Shown here: one piece after another, positions 7,715-16,483 of the stretch
Position numbering within the stretch: position 1 is the first letter of the stretch
How the letters are laid out: every line of letters begins with the position of its first letter
NCBI GenBank assembly: GCA_963797175.1
Contig: CAWCOL010000008.1
Coordinates: forward strand, 248,001 to 312,000
Reading direction: 5' to 3'
Source: DATLLN01 sp963797175
Lineage (GTDB): Bacteria > Actinomycetota > Thermoleophilia > Gaiellales > JAICJC01
DNA: 64,000 nucleotides
The notes under the pieces: model-generated
Told to the model about the DNA's origin: nothing
Database searches by the model: none
The model's input: the letters and a program-made list of their open reading frames with translations, nothing else
Made by a program: the position numbers and the translations under genes

Positions 7715-8667
7715 CGGCGCTCCCGCAGGCGCGGATTGACGAGCTCCTCGATGGCGTAGCCGACCATCGTGAAGCCCATCACCAGCAGGCAGATGCACAG
7801 CCCGGGCGGGACGAAGTACCACCAGTCGCCCTGGGCCACCGCGCCCGACTGGTTGGCCGAGTCGAGCAGCGTGCCCCACGACGGCTTGCTGAGGTCGCCC
7901 AGGCCGAGGAAGGAGAGGGTGGACTCGGACAGGATCGAGAGGGCGATGATCAGCACCGTGTTTGCGAAGATCAGCGGCAGCACGTTGGGCAGGATCTGCT
8001 TGCGCAGGATCCACGCCTTGCCTGCCCCCAGCGCGTGCGAGCGCTCGACGAACGTGCGCTCCTTCACCGACAACACCTGGCTGCGGATGATCCGCGACGT
8101 ACCGGCCCAGCCGGTGATGCCGATCACGAAGATGATGATCGCCAGCTTGCCGCCGGGCCAGCTCTCGGCCCGCGTCCCCAGCAGCGACACCAGCACGATC
8201 GCGAGCGGCAGGAAGGGGATGACCAGGAACCAGTCGTCGATCGCGGTCAGGATGCGGTCGATCCAGCCGCCGCTGAAGCCGGCGATGATGCCGATGAAGC
8301 CGCCGATCACCGACGACACCAGGGCCGCGGCGACGCCCACGGTGAGCGAGACGCGCGAGCCGTAGAGCAGCAGCGAGTACATGTCGCGGCCGCTCTCGTC
8401 GGTGCCCAGCGGGTGCAGGGGGTGCAGCGAAGGAGGCGCCAGGATGTCGGACGAGAACGACGATGCCGAGGACGGGTCCTGGAGTGCCAGCCACGGCGCG
8501 AAGATCGCCATCGCGAAGAAGAAGACGAGCAGGCCCAGGCCGATCGAGCCGCTGCGGCTGGCGCGCAGCATGGCCAGGGATTTGCGGAAGCCGATCCAGC
8601 CGCGGGCGAGGGCGCCGCGCTGGGTGGGGACGGGGCCGGCGGGCTGGGCGGGGTCGGCGACGGCCAT
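7711..8667 (-). CDS. peptide ABC transporter permease (DppC/OppC type)
   Basis: A 318-residue inner-membrane permease. After a cytoplasmic N-terminus there is a first membrane helix (residues about 30-50), a periplasmic loop with PLGTDESGRDMYSLLLYGSR, the block that identifies the C-type permease, and five further helices. The EAA-like coupling loop reads ERSHALGAGKAWILRKQILPN and contacts the ATPases. It sits directly against the B-type permease gene with no intervening base. Confidence 0.93.
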   Translation of the reverse strand: MAVADPAQPAGPVPTQRGALARGWIGFRKSLAMLRASRSGSIGLGLLVFFFAMAIFAPWLALQDPSSASSFSSDILAPPSLHPLHPLGTDESGRDMYSLLLYGSRVSLTVGVAAALVSSVIGGFIGIIAGFSGGWIDRILTAIDDWFLVIPFLPLAIVLVSLLGTRAESWPGGKLAIIIFVIGITGWAGTSRIIRSQVLSVKERTFVERSHALGAGKAWILRKQILPNVLPLIFANTVLIIALSILSESTLSFLGLGDLSKPSWGTLLDSANQSGAVAQGDWWYFVPPGLCICLLVMGFTMVGYAIEELVNPRLRERR

Positions 8668-9627
8668 CTACTGGGTGCGCACGCGCGGGTCGAGGTAGGT
8701 GTAGGCGAGGTCGGCGATCAGGTTGGCGATGATCACCGCGGCCGAGGTGAACAGGAAGACGCCCTGGAGCAGCGGGTAGTCCTGGTTGAGGATCGCCTGG
8801 TAGGTGAGCAGGCCCATGCCCGGCCAGGAGAACAGCGTCTCGACCACCACGGCGCCGGAGATGATGAAGCCGCAGTTGATCGCGGTCAGCGCGACGACGG
8901 GGAGGATCGCGTTGCGGGTGGCGTGGTGCATCACCCGGTGGGGCGGCAAGCCGACGGCGCGGGAGGTGGTGACGAAGTCCTCGCGCAGCGTGTCCACCAG
9001 CGACGAGCGCATGATCACGACCCACTGGGCGATGATGCCGATGGTCAGCGTGATGATCGGCAGCGCCGCGTGCTGGGCCACGTTCCAGGTGTAGCCGGCG
9101 GTGGAGAACGACTGGCCGGGCTCCGACTTGAGACCCGTGGGGAAGAGGCCGAGCACGACCGCGAACGCCCAGATCAGCAGCATGCCCGCCCAGAAGTCGG
9201 GCATCGCGTAGAAGAACAGCGAGCCCTGGACGACGCCGGTGTCGCCGGCAGTCCCGCGTTTGGCCGCGGCATAGATGCCGAGCCACGACCCGAAGATCAC
9301 CGCGATGAGCGTCGACGTGCCGACCAGGATCAGCGTGTTCGGCAGCGCCGCGCGGATCATCGTGGTCACTCGCTGGTTGGTCTTGAAACTCGTGCCCAGG
9401 TCGCCCTGGAGCGTCTGCTCGACGTAGAGCCGGAACTGCGTCGGGTAGCTCTCACGCAGTCCGCGCTGCTCGATCAGCTTCTCCCGGCCGGCGGCTGAGA
9501 GGTGCGGGTTGCCGCGGATCAGGTCCTTGATCGGATCGCCCGCGATCCGGAACAGGAAGAAGTTGAAGACAAGCACGAACAGCAGCGTGACGATGGCCAC
9601 GACGATCTTGTCGAGGACGCGCCTCAC
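8668..9627 (-). CDS. peptide ABC transporter permease (DppB/OppB type)
   Basis: A 319-residue permease with an N-terminal helix (IVVAIVTLLFVLVFNFFLF) and the family block GDPIKDLIRGN. The periplasmic segment that follows is typical of B-type subunits, then come helices separated by LREDFVTTSRAVGLPPHRVM, the coupling loop. It pairs with the adjacent C-type subunit to form the translocation pore. The GTG start overlaps the stop of the binding-protein gene (GTGA). The longer open frame upstream is not coding because it runs through the binding-protein gene. Confidence 0.92.
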   Translation of the reverse strand: MRRVLDKIVVAIVTLLFVLVFNFFLFRIAGDPIKDLIRGNPHLSAAGREKLIEQRGLRESYPTQFRLYVEQTLQGDLGTSFKTNQRVTTMIRAALPNTLILVGTSTLIAVIFGSWLGIYAAAKRGTAGDTGVVQGSLFFYAMPDFWAGMLLIWAFAVVLGLFPTGLKSEPGQSFSTAGYTWNVAQHAALPIITLTIGIIAQWVVIMRSSLVDTLREDFVTTSRAVGLPPHRVMHHATRNAILPVVALTAINCGFIISGAVVVETLFSWPGMGLLTYQAILNQDYPLLQGVFLFTSAAVIIANLIADLAYTYLDPRVRTQ

Positions 9628-11525
9628 GGAAGGGAGGGCTCCGGCGACGCAGGCGGTAGCTCGAACGGCTGGTGCTCCTCGCGCCGTCGTCTGTACCAGC
9701 CGATCGCCACCAGAACGACCACGACGCCGGTCATGAACGCGATCACCCAAGCCGTGCCCGCGTAGTTGTTGCCGGTACGGCGGCCCGGTTGCACCAGCTG
9801 GAGCTGCGCCCAGCTCTCACCGAAGGGTTGACCCTCCTTGCCGTCCACGGTCGTCGGCGTCGGCTGGTAGTTCTTCCACGTGTCGGTTCGCGTCACCGAG
9901 ATGTACGGGGTGTACGCGTAGATGACGTACGGCGACTGCTCCAGCTCGATCTTCTCGGCCTCGTGCAGCAGCTCCACGCGCTTCTTGAAGTCCGTTTCCG
10001 TCAGCGCCTCGGAGGTCAGCTTCGAGAACGTGTGGTTGCACCACTGGGCGTCGGCCGACCAGTTGGTGCAGGTCATCACCTCGAAGTTGTAGTCAGGCGT
10101 GGCGATGTCGCCGCCCCAGCTCCACATGAACGCGTCGTAGGTCGGCTCGTACTTGCCGCTGTCGCCCGGCTTCTTCGAGTCCGTGGTGTTGTAGATAGCC
10201 GTGTCGATCGCGTCCTCGGTCGAGATCCGGATATCGATCTTGATGCCGACGGCGCGTGCCCACGCCTGCATGCGCAGCGCGGTCAGCTGATCCTCGGCGG
10301 CGTCCGAGAGCACCATCAGCGTGAACTCCGCCTTGGTGCCGTTCTTGGTGCAGATGCCGCCGGGCGGACAGTTCCAGCCGCCGTCCTTCAGCACCTGCCG
10401 GGCCTTGGCCGGGTCGTAGCGATAGCCGAGATTCGGATCCTTCGACCAGTCCTTGAAGTAGCCGCGGGACTCGTAGGCGGGGGAGATCAAACCGCCGCCG
10501 GGAATCGCCTGGTTCTTCCACACCTCGCGCGCGATCACGTCGCGGTCGATCGCCCACTGCATCGCGTGGCGGATGGCGAGGTCCTGCACGACCTTGACGT
10601 GGACGCCCGGGGCCGGACCGGTGCAGATCGGCGAGCCGGTGGGTGGGCAGCTGTTGAACGCGACCTCGTTGAACCCCACTGCGGGCGTCGACCAGACGTG
10701 CACCTCGGGGTCGGATCGCAGCTCGTCCACCCACGTCGGTCTGCCGATGTTGATCGCGTCCACGTTGCCCAGCTTGAGATCGCGGAGCTCCGCCTCCTCG
10801 TCCTGATAGCGGATCAGGAGGATCCGCTTGATGTGCCCTTTCGGTCCGTAGAAGTACGGGTTGGGAACCAGCACCGATGTGCCCTGCGGATTCAGCGACT
10901 TGACGTAGAACGGGCCGCTGCCGACCATTGGGCAGCAGGGGTTGAACTTGTTCAGCGCGTTGAGCGGGACGTTCTTCCAGATGTGCTGGGGCACGATCGG
11001 CACGAACGCGGTCAGAATGCGCGCGTCCGGCTTCTTCATGTGGATCACGAAGGTGGTCGGTGTCGGATCGTTCACGCTCTTCACGTTGGTCGTGTAGTCC
11101 GAGTTGACGATCGAGTGCGGCGCAAGGCGGAACGAGAATGCGACGTCCGCGGACGTGAAGGGCTTCCCGTCGCTCCACCGCATTCCCGGCCGCAGGTGGT
11201 AGGTGATCGTCAGCCCGTCCTTGGACTCGTGATAGCTCGTCGCAGGGGAGTGCTTGAGGTCGGGCGCCCCGGTCGGGATGTCGTAGTTGAGGAGGGTGTC
11301 GTAGACCTCGGTGAAGATGAAGTACGGCGTCGTGTCGAACGAGGCGAAGATGTTCGCCTGGTAGTCGATGTCGTCGTTGAACGCGACCCGCCAGTCGGTG
11401 GAGAGGTCGCTGTCCGAGTGTTTGTCCGCGGCCGTCGCCGCCGGCGCCGAGGCACCCACGACCAGCATCCCCACCGCCATCAGGGCGACGGCGAGGCGGC
11501 GGAGCGGCGGTGCGGAGCGTGGCAT
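9624..11525 (-). CDS. family 5 extracellular solute-binding protein with C-terminal membrane anchor
   Basis: The receptor of the importer, 633 residues. A signal peptide covers residues 1-32 (LAVALMAVGMLVVGASAPAATAA), with no lipobox cysteine. The family 5 fold follows, with YHLRPGMRWSDGKPFTSADVAFSF, VGSGPFYVKSL and RHAMQWAIDRDVIA. The C-terminus ends in a hydrophobic helix (AWVIAFMTGVVVVLVAIGW, about 595-613) and a basic tail, so the receptor is probably tethered at its C-terminus instead of by a lipid. That is uncommon for this family. A TTGACT/TAAACT promoter lies directly before the ATG, making this the first gene of the operon. The ligand, perhaps a peptide, cannot be told from sequence. 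Confidence 0.92.
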   Translation of the reverse strand: MPRSAPPLRRLAVALMAVGMLVVGASAPAATAADKHSDSDLSTDWRVAFNDDIDYQANIFASFDTTPYFIFTEVYDTLLNYDIPTGAPDLKHSPATSYHESKDGLTITYHLRPGMRWSDGKPFTSADVAFSFRLAPHSIVNSDYTTNVKSVNDPTPTTFVIHMKKPDARILTAFVPIVPQHIWKNVPLNALNKFNPCCPMVGSGPFYVKSLNPQGTSVLVPNPYFYGPKGHIKRILLIRYQDEEAELRDLKLGNVDAINIGRPTWVDELRSDPEVHVWSTPAVGFNEVAFNSCPPTGSPICTGPAPGVHVKVVQDLAIRHAMQWAIDRDVIAREVWKNQAIPGGGLISPAYESRGYFKDWSKDPNLGYRYDPAKARQVLKDGGWNCPPGGICTKNGTKAEFTLMVLSDAAEDQLTALRMQAWARAVGIKIDIRISTEDAIDTAIYNTTDSKKPGDSGKYEPTYDAFMWSWGGDIATPDYNFEVMTCTNWSADAQWCNHTFSKLTSEALTETDFKKRVELLHEAEKIELEQSPYVIYAYTPYISVTRTDTWKNYQPTPTTVDGKEGQPFGESWAQLQLVQPGRRTGNNYAGTAWVIAFMTGVVVVLVAIGWYRRRREEHQPFELPPASPEPSLP

Positions 11526-11562
11526 CGAGGCGAGTTTACGGAGGTCCTGACCGTGGAGTCAA
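11526..11562 (-). promoter_or_regulatory. promoter of the peptide importer operon
   Basis: Reading leftwards there is TTGACT (11562-11557), an 18-base spacer, TAAACT (11538-11533) and 7 bases to the ATG at 11525. Both boxes fit a primary sigma factor. The start site would fall at or next to the ATG, so the mRNA is predicted to be leaderless. Confidence 0.6.
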
Positions 11563-11607
11563 CTTTCGCTCGGTCGTGTCCGGCCTTCGCTGTAGCGTGC
11601 GACACGG

Positions 11608-12735
11608 ATGCCCGCCCGCAGCCAGGCCGCGCTCTACCGCGAGATCGCCCTCGACCTGTCGTGGTCGGAGCGGGAGCTTCCGCAGTCGGAGCGGACGAAG
11701 CACGTCCACGGGCTGCACCCGTACCTGGGCAAGTTCGTGCCGCAGCTGGCCGAGGCGTTCCTGCTCCGCTGCTTCGGCGGCCGCGGCGCCGTGCTCGATC
11801 CGTTCATGGGCTCGGGGACGACGCTGGTGGAGGCGGCGGCGCTGGGCATGGACGCGGTGGGCGTGGACATCTCGGCGTTCAACTGCCTGCTGGTGCGGGT
11901 GAAGACGGCGGACGAGTCGCCTGCCGCGATCGAGCTGGCGTTGCGGGCGACGCTGGAGCGCGCCTCGCACCTGGACGGCACGATCGAGGCGGGGACTCCC
12001 TGGCTGGAGCGCTGGTACGCGCCGCGGGCGCTGGCGGAGCTGCTCGCCTACCGGGCGGCGATGCGCGAGCTGGATGGCCCCTCCGCCGACGCGGCGGCGA
12101 TCGTGCTGACGAGGGCCGCCCGCTCCGCCCGGCTGACGACGCACTTCGACCTCGACTTCCCACCGCAGCCGGTGCACGACCCCTACTGGTGCCACAAGCA
12201 CCGGCGCACGTGCTCGCCGGTGGGGGAGGCGGCCAAGTTCCTGCGCCGCTACACCGATGACGCGGCGGCGCGGCTGCGCGCCTTCGCCGCCGTCCGCGGC
12301 CACGGCCAGGTGGCGGTCGTGCACGGTGACATCCGCACGGGCCTCGACCTGCCGCAGCGGCCGGACGGGATCCTCACGTCGCCGCCGTATCCGGGCCTGA
12401 TCGACTACCACGAGCAGCACCGCTATGCCTACGAGCTGCTGGGCCTGGCCGACCGCCGCGGGGAGGAGATCGGCGCCGCCGCAGACGGGCGCTCGCGGCG
12501 CGCGCAGCGCGCCTACGTCGAGTCGATGGCGCGCGCACTGCTGGCCGCGACCGACGGCTTCCGGCCGGGCTCACCGGTCGTCATCGTGGTCAACGACAGC
12601 CACGACCTCTACCCGGCCATCCTCGACGGCGCCGCCCTGCGCCTGGACGAGCGGATCACACGGCACGTGAACCGCCGCACCGGCCGCCGGGCGGGCGAGT
12701 ACTACGAGGACGTCCTGGTCTGCCGCACCGGCTGA
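11608..12735 (+). CDS. DNA methyltransferase (N4-cytosine/N6-adenine type)
   Basis: A 375-residue SAM-dependent amino-methyltransferase. The order of motifs is the beta-type arrangement seen in some DNA methylases: VHGLHPYLGKFVPQLAEAFL, then the SAM-binding DPFMGSGTTLVEAAALG (about 70-86) with VGVDIS, and later the catalytic TSPPYPGLIDYHEQHR (about 257-272). Adenine or cytosine in DNA is the likely target. No restriction endonuclease gene is next to it, so it looks like an orphan methylase. A structured-RNA methyltransferase cannot be fully excluded. A TAGCGT -10-like box lies 9 bases before the ATG. Confidence 0.85.
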   Translation: MPARSQAALYREIALDLSWSERELPQSERTKHVHGLHPYLGKFVPQLAEAFLLRCFGGRGAVLDPFMGSGTTLVEAAALGMDAVGVDISAFNCLLVRVKTADESPAAIELALRATLERASHLDGTIEAGTPWLERWYAPRALAELLAYRAAMRELDGPSADAAAIVLTRAARSARLTTHFDLDFPPQPVHDPYWCHKHRRTCSPVGEAAKFLRRYTDDAAARLRAFAAVRGHGQVAVVHGDIRTGLDLPQRPDGILTSPPYPGLIDYHEQHRYAYELLGLADRRGEEIGAAADGRSRRAQRAYVESMARALLAATDGFRPGSPVVIVVNDSHDLYPAILDGAALRLDERITRHVNRRTGRRAGEYYEDVLVCRTG

Positions 12736-13332
12736 CTAGCGCGGACGCAGCGCGTCGACCAGCCGTCCCCACGGGGCGTGGGGATCGACCACGGCGGCCG
12801 CGGCGAAGATCTTCGCCAGGTCGCCGACCACGAACGGCCACAGGCCGTAGTGGAGAATGGTCGCGCCGCCACCCGTGTAGGGCACCGGGATCGCCGAGTG
12901 CAGCCAGAGCAGCCCACACGCGTACAGCGCGACGCTGCCCAGCAGCATGGCCGGCACCATCACGTAGAAGCTCGTCCCGTAGCGGTCTGCGACCAGGCCG
13001 ACGACCGCCGCCGCCAGCACGAAGCCCCACAGGTAGCCGCCGGTGGTGTGCAGCGCGTTGGCCGTGACCAGGAAGTCGGTGCCGCTCTTGCCCTCGGCGA
13101 ACACGGGCAGGCCGACGGCACCCGCCGCCAGGTAGAGCAGCTGGGCGGCGACCGCGCGCCGAGCGCCCAGCACCGCGGCGGTCGCGAACACCGCCATCGT
13201 CTGGAGCGTGGTCGGCACGGGGTAGCCGAAGGAGATCTGCGCGGCGACCGCGGTCAGCGCTGCGGCGCCGACGATCAGCCCGGTGGTCTGAAGGACGCTG
13301 TCGCGGGGTCCCGCGTGCGATCGTGCTCTCAT
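12736..13332 (-). CDS. bioY: biotin transporter BioY (S component)
   Basis: A 198-residue integral membrane protein with about six helices that captures biotin, usually with a shared ECF energising module, which is not encoded here. The BioY signature runs from PVPTTLQTMAVFATAAVLG through LYLAAGAVGLPVFAEG to TTGGYLWGF. The N-terminus starts at ATG 13332 behind a GGGAG ribosome site. It converges on the methyltransferase gene, with only the two stops between them, and diverges from queG. Confidence 0.92.
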   Translation of the reverse strand: MRARSHAGPRDSVLQTTGLIVGAAALTAVAAQISFGYPVPTTLQTMAVFATAAVLGARRAVAAQLLYLAAGAVGLPVFAEGKSGTDFLVTANALHTTGGYLWGFVLAAAVVGLVADRYGTSFYVMVPAMLLGSVALYACGLLWLHSAIPVPYTGGGATILHYGLWPFVVGDLAKIFAAAAVVDPHAPWGRLVDALRPR

Positions 13333-13421
13333 CCTGGTCTCCCGGTGGCGTTCGAAGGGACGTGGGTGGGACGGCCCGGGCAGCCCGGGCGGTTGCGCAG
13401 AGGGGAGGGTACAGTGCGGGC

Positions 13422-14390
13422 GTGGAGCCCAGCGCCCTCACCGCGGCGCTGCTCGAGGAGGCGGCCCGTCTCGGCATCGACGCCTGCGGCGTATGCCGGG
13501 CCGAGCCCTACGAGCGCGCGGAACGGGCCATCGCCGAGCGGGGCGCCGCCGGCCTGTTCGCCGACATGGGCTTCACGATGCGGATGCCCGAGCGCTCCTG
13601 CCATCCGGAGACCCTGCTGCGGGACGCGCGGTCGGTGGTGGCGGTCGCGCTCAGCCACGCCCGGCCGGAGCCGGCCAAGCCGCTCGACCAGCCGCGCGGG
13701 CGGATGCCCCGCTACACGCGGCGCGACGAGTACGCCCGGCTGCGCGACCTGCTGCGGGCGCTGGGGACGGCGCTGACGGGGCTCGCCTTGGGATCGCGGT
13801 TCGTCGTCCACGTGGACGCCAACTGGCACGTCGACCGCGAGGCGGCGGCCCGGTCGGGGATTGCCGTCTTCGGCAAGAACACGCTCGCCATCACGCGCCG
13901 GCACGGCAGCTGGGTGGTGCTGGGCGCCCTCGTCACCGACGCCGACCTGGCCGTCACCCACGCCGTCCCCGAGCAGCCTGCGTGGGACGCCTGCGGCGAG
14001 TGCCGGGCATGCATCGACGCCTGCCCGACGGACGCGATCGTTGCCGACGGCGTGCTCGACGCGCGCCGGTGCCTCTCCTACCTGTCGCAGTCGCGGCTGG
14101 CCGAGCTGCCGCACGCCGAGGCGTTCGAGGACCGCGTCTACGGCTGCGACATCTGCCAGGACGTGTGCCCGTGGAACCGCGGCGCCGCGCGGCGGGCTGA
14201 GGCGCTCGATCAGGATGCGGTCGACGACGTGTTTCCTTCGCTGGCAACGTGGCTGGAGGCCGAGCCCGACGAGCTCGCGCACCGCTACCGGCGGCTGTAC
14301 GTGCCCGACCGCGACGGCGCGTACCTGCAGCGCAACGCGCGGGTGGCGCTGGCGAACGTCAGCTCGTCACGGCCGGCGTCAGCCGGCTGA
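13422..14390 (+). CDS. queG: epoxyqueuosine reductase
   Basis: Catalyses the last step of queuosine tRNA modification (epoxyqueuosine to queuosine) with a cobalamin and two [4Fe-4S] clusters. This 322-residue protein has the N-terminal DUF1730 cobalamin part with VHVDANWHVDREAAARSG and FGKNTL, which carries the conserved Asp. Two ferredoxin motifs follow, CGECRACIDACPTDAI and CDICQDVCPWN. The C-terminal HEAT-like extension of some QueG proteins is short here. GTG at 13422 is preceded by AGGGGAGGG 12 bases upstream. Overlaps the 3' end of the convergent pafBC gene by about 30 bases. Confidence 0.93.
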   Translation: MEPSALTAALLEEAARLGIDACGVCRAEPYERAERAIAERGAAGLFADMGFTMRMPERSCHPETLLRDARSVVAVALSHARPEPAKPLDQPRGRMPRYTRRDEYARLRDLLRALGTALTGLALGSRFVVHVDANWHVDREAAARSGIAVFGKNTLAITRRHGSWVVLGALVTDADLAVTHAVPEQPAWDACGECRACIDACPTDAIVADGVLDARRCLSYLSQSRLAELPHAEAFEDRVYGCDICQDVCPWNRGAARRAEALDQDAVDDVFPSLATWLEAEPDELAHRYRRLYVPDRDGAYLQRNARVALANVSSSRPASAG

Positions 14391-16410
14391 GCAGATCCTC
14401 GGCCTGGCGCCGCACCTCGAGCCGGAGCGGCTCGGGGGCCAGCACCTCGGCCTCGCCGCGGTGGGCGAGGATCTTGGAGCGCAGCCAGCGGTCCGATCCG
14501 TAGGGCACCGACGCGACCGCGCCGCCCTCGCTGGTCGGCTCGATCGTCGTCTGCCGCTCGAGCTCCATCTCGGCGCTGCGCCCGACGAAGTGCACCTGCG
14601 CGACGCCGACGGCGCTGCCCAGTCCCTCGGTCAGGTCGGCCAGCTCCGGCCGCGGCTGGAACCCGCCGTCGGCCAGCTCCGCCCGCTCGACGTACTGCAC
14701 CTTGAAGGTGCGCCGCGCCTCCTTGGAGCGATCCCAGGCCTCGACGTACCAGCCGCTCTCGTCGCGGCGCAGCAGGTGCGGCTCGATCTCGCGGTTCGAG
14801 TACTCGCCGCTCGACCGCGACAGGTAGCTGATGCGGGTGACGCGGTGGTCGCGCACCGCCTGGTTGAGGACGGTCACGGCCGACTCCTCGTCCAGCGACG
14901 GGGCGGACGCCGGCGTGTCGCGCAGCGAGAACTCGCCGAATGCCCCCTGCACCTTCTCCCGCACCGCGTCCAGCGTGGTGTGGGCCTCGGCCGCGATCAG
15001 CGGGGCGACCACGTCCAGCGCCCGCACCAGCGCCTTCGCCTCCAGAGGGGAGAGCCGGGCCGGGCGGCGGAACGTGTCGCCGTAGAGCTCCTTGTCCACC
15101 AGCACCGAGCCGTTCTGGGTGGAGCAGTAGACGGCGTAGCAGCCGCCGCCGAAGTTGACCAGGTTGAGCAGGTCGAGGTGCTCCTGCAGCTCCTGCTGCG
15201 AGAGCCGGAAGCGATCGCGGATATCGGCGGAGGCAACGGTGGCCGACGTCTCGTCGCCGCAGCGCTCGAGCAGGAAGGCGAGCAGCGCCTGGAGCAGCGC
15301 GAACCGCTCGGGGGCGACCGGCCCCTGCGTGCGGCCGCCGGGGCCGGGGACCGGCTCGGGCCTGCGAGCGGCGGCCGTCGTCTCGGTCGGCTGTCCGCGG
15401 TGCAGCCGCGCCACGCGGCGCAGGTCCTTCTGCACCATCTCGACCAGCGCCTCGGGCTCGCTGGGCGTGATCTGCCCGAGCGAGGCGAGGACGACCTGGG
15501 ACAGCGGGATCAGGTCGGTGTACTCAGTCGTCAGTGTCGCCGAGCCGTCGTCGTGCTCCTCGATCGTGCTGCGGCGGCCGTAGAGGCGGCGGGCGACGAA
15601 GGTGCTGTCGGGGGCGATCTCGAGCACCGCCGTGCCCCGCACCTCGCGGCCCAGCTGCCAGGGCAGGCGGTCGCGGTAGGCGTTCACGTCGAAGTCGGCC
15701 GGGATGCGGAAGTCGCGCTCGCGCCGGGTGGCGAACTTGATCTCGCTGCCCATCCGGGAGACGCGGAAGGTCTTGCGCGCATCCTCGTCCTCACCGGCCT
15801 CGAGGTCGTCGCCGATCACGTACCAGACGCTGTTCAGCTCGAACAGGCCGTACGGGTTCATCTGCCGGTCGCGGCGCTCGTCGGAGCTGAGCGACCGGTA
15901 GCTGAACCGCACCGTCCGCTGCTTCGAGATCGCCTGCTCGAGCTTCGCCAGGCGCTGGGCGATCTCCGGCGTGTAGACGCTGCCCAGCAGGTTGACGCGG
16001 ACCGCGTCCGACCCCGGGTCGGCGGAGACGTGGCGGCCGAGGGCGAGGTTCTGGAGCGCCAGGCGGAGCGGCTCGGCGTAGGCGAACTGCCCGTCCAGCA
16101 TGCCCAGGCAGGAGAGCAGCGCGGCCAGCTCCTGGTCGTTCAGATCGATCGGCGGCAGGAAGTACTGCTCCTCGCGCAGGTTGTACAGCTCCTCGCCGGT
16201 GAACTCGTCGCGGCCCGAGGTGACGGGCACGCCAAGGCCCTGGAGCTCGGCCCGGTCGGCGTAGTAGCGGCGCGCGAAGGCCTCGTCGCCCATGTTCGCG
16301 TACCCCTCGACGTTGTTCTTCACGTCGCGCGCCGTCACCGGACGCTGCTCCGCCATCAGATAGGCCACCAGCGAGAGCTGGCGGATCAGCTTGTCGGCGT
16401 CATGCGTCAA
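14359..16410 (-). CDS. pafBC: PafB-PafC fusion, WYL-domain transcriptional activator of the DNA-damage response
   Basis: A 683-residue protein with two repeats of the same layout: a winged helix-turn-helix (residues 1-60, and again about 365-440) followed by a WYL domain and a C-terminal extension. The first WYL region contains VRFSYRSLSSDERRDRQMNPYG and WYVIGDD, the second ISYLSRSSGEYSNREIEPH and GWYVEAWD. In mycobacteria PafB and PafC are separate proteins that activate many repair genes independently of LexA; in some actinomycetes they are fused as here. It diverges from a DNA polymerase IV gene, a plausible target, with 73 bases between the start codons. A TAGACT box lies 15 bases upstream, weak evidence for a promoter. 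Confidence 0.92.
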   Translation of the reverse strand: MTHDADKLIRQLSLVAYLMAEQRPVTARDVKNNVEGYANMGDEAFARRYYADRAELQGLGVPVTSGRDEFTGEELYNLREEQYFLPPIDLNDQELAALLSCLGMLDGQFAYAEPLRLALQNLALGRHVSADPGSDAVRVNLLGSVYTPEIAQRLAKLEQAISKQRTVRFSYRSLSSDERRDRQMNPYGLFELNSVWYVIGDDLEAGEDEDARKTFRVSRMGSEIKFATRRERDFRIPADFDVNAYRDRLPWQLGREVRGTAVLEIAPDSTFVARRLYGRRSTIEEHDDGSATLTTEYTDLIPLSQVVLASLGQITPSEPEALVEMVQKDLRRVARLHRGQPTETTAAARRPEPVPGPGGRTQGPVAPERFALLQALLAFLLERCGDETSATVASADIRDRFRLSQQELQEHLDLLNLVNFGGGCYAVYCSTQNGSVLVDKELYGDTFRRPARLSPLEAKALVRALDVVAPLIAAEAHTTLDAVREKVQGAFGEFSLRDTPASAPSLDEESAVTVLNQAVRDHRVTRISYLSRSSGEYSNREIEPHLLRRDESGWYVEAWDRSKEARRTFKVQYVERAELADGGFQPRPELADLTEGLGSAVGVAQVHFVGRSAEMELERQTTIEPTSEGGAVASVPYGSDRWLRSKILAHRGEAEVLAPEPLRLEVRRQAEDLLSRLTPAVTS

Positions 16411-16483
16411 GGCGGAGGTGAAGTCTACCGGTGCGGGGCTTGCCCATGGATCACAGCTGTGCGCCGAAATATGCTCAGGGGCC

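Noticed and set aside
11608..12735. Restriction-modification system around the DNA methyltransferase
   Set aside because: No endonuclease, specificity or helicase gene adjoins it; neighbours are transport and cofactor genes.
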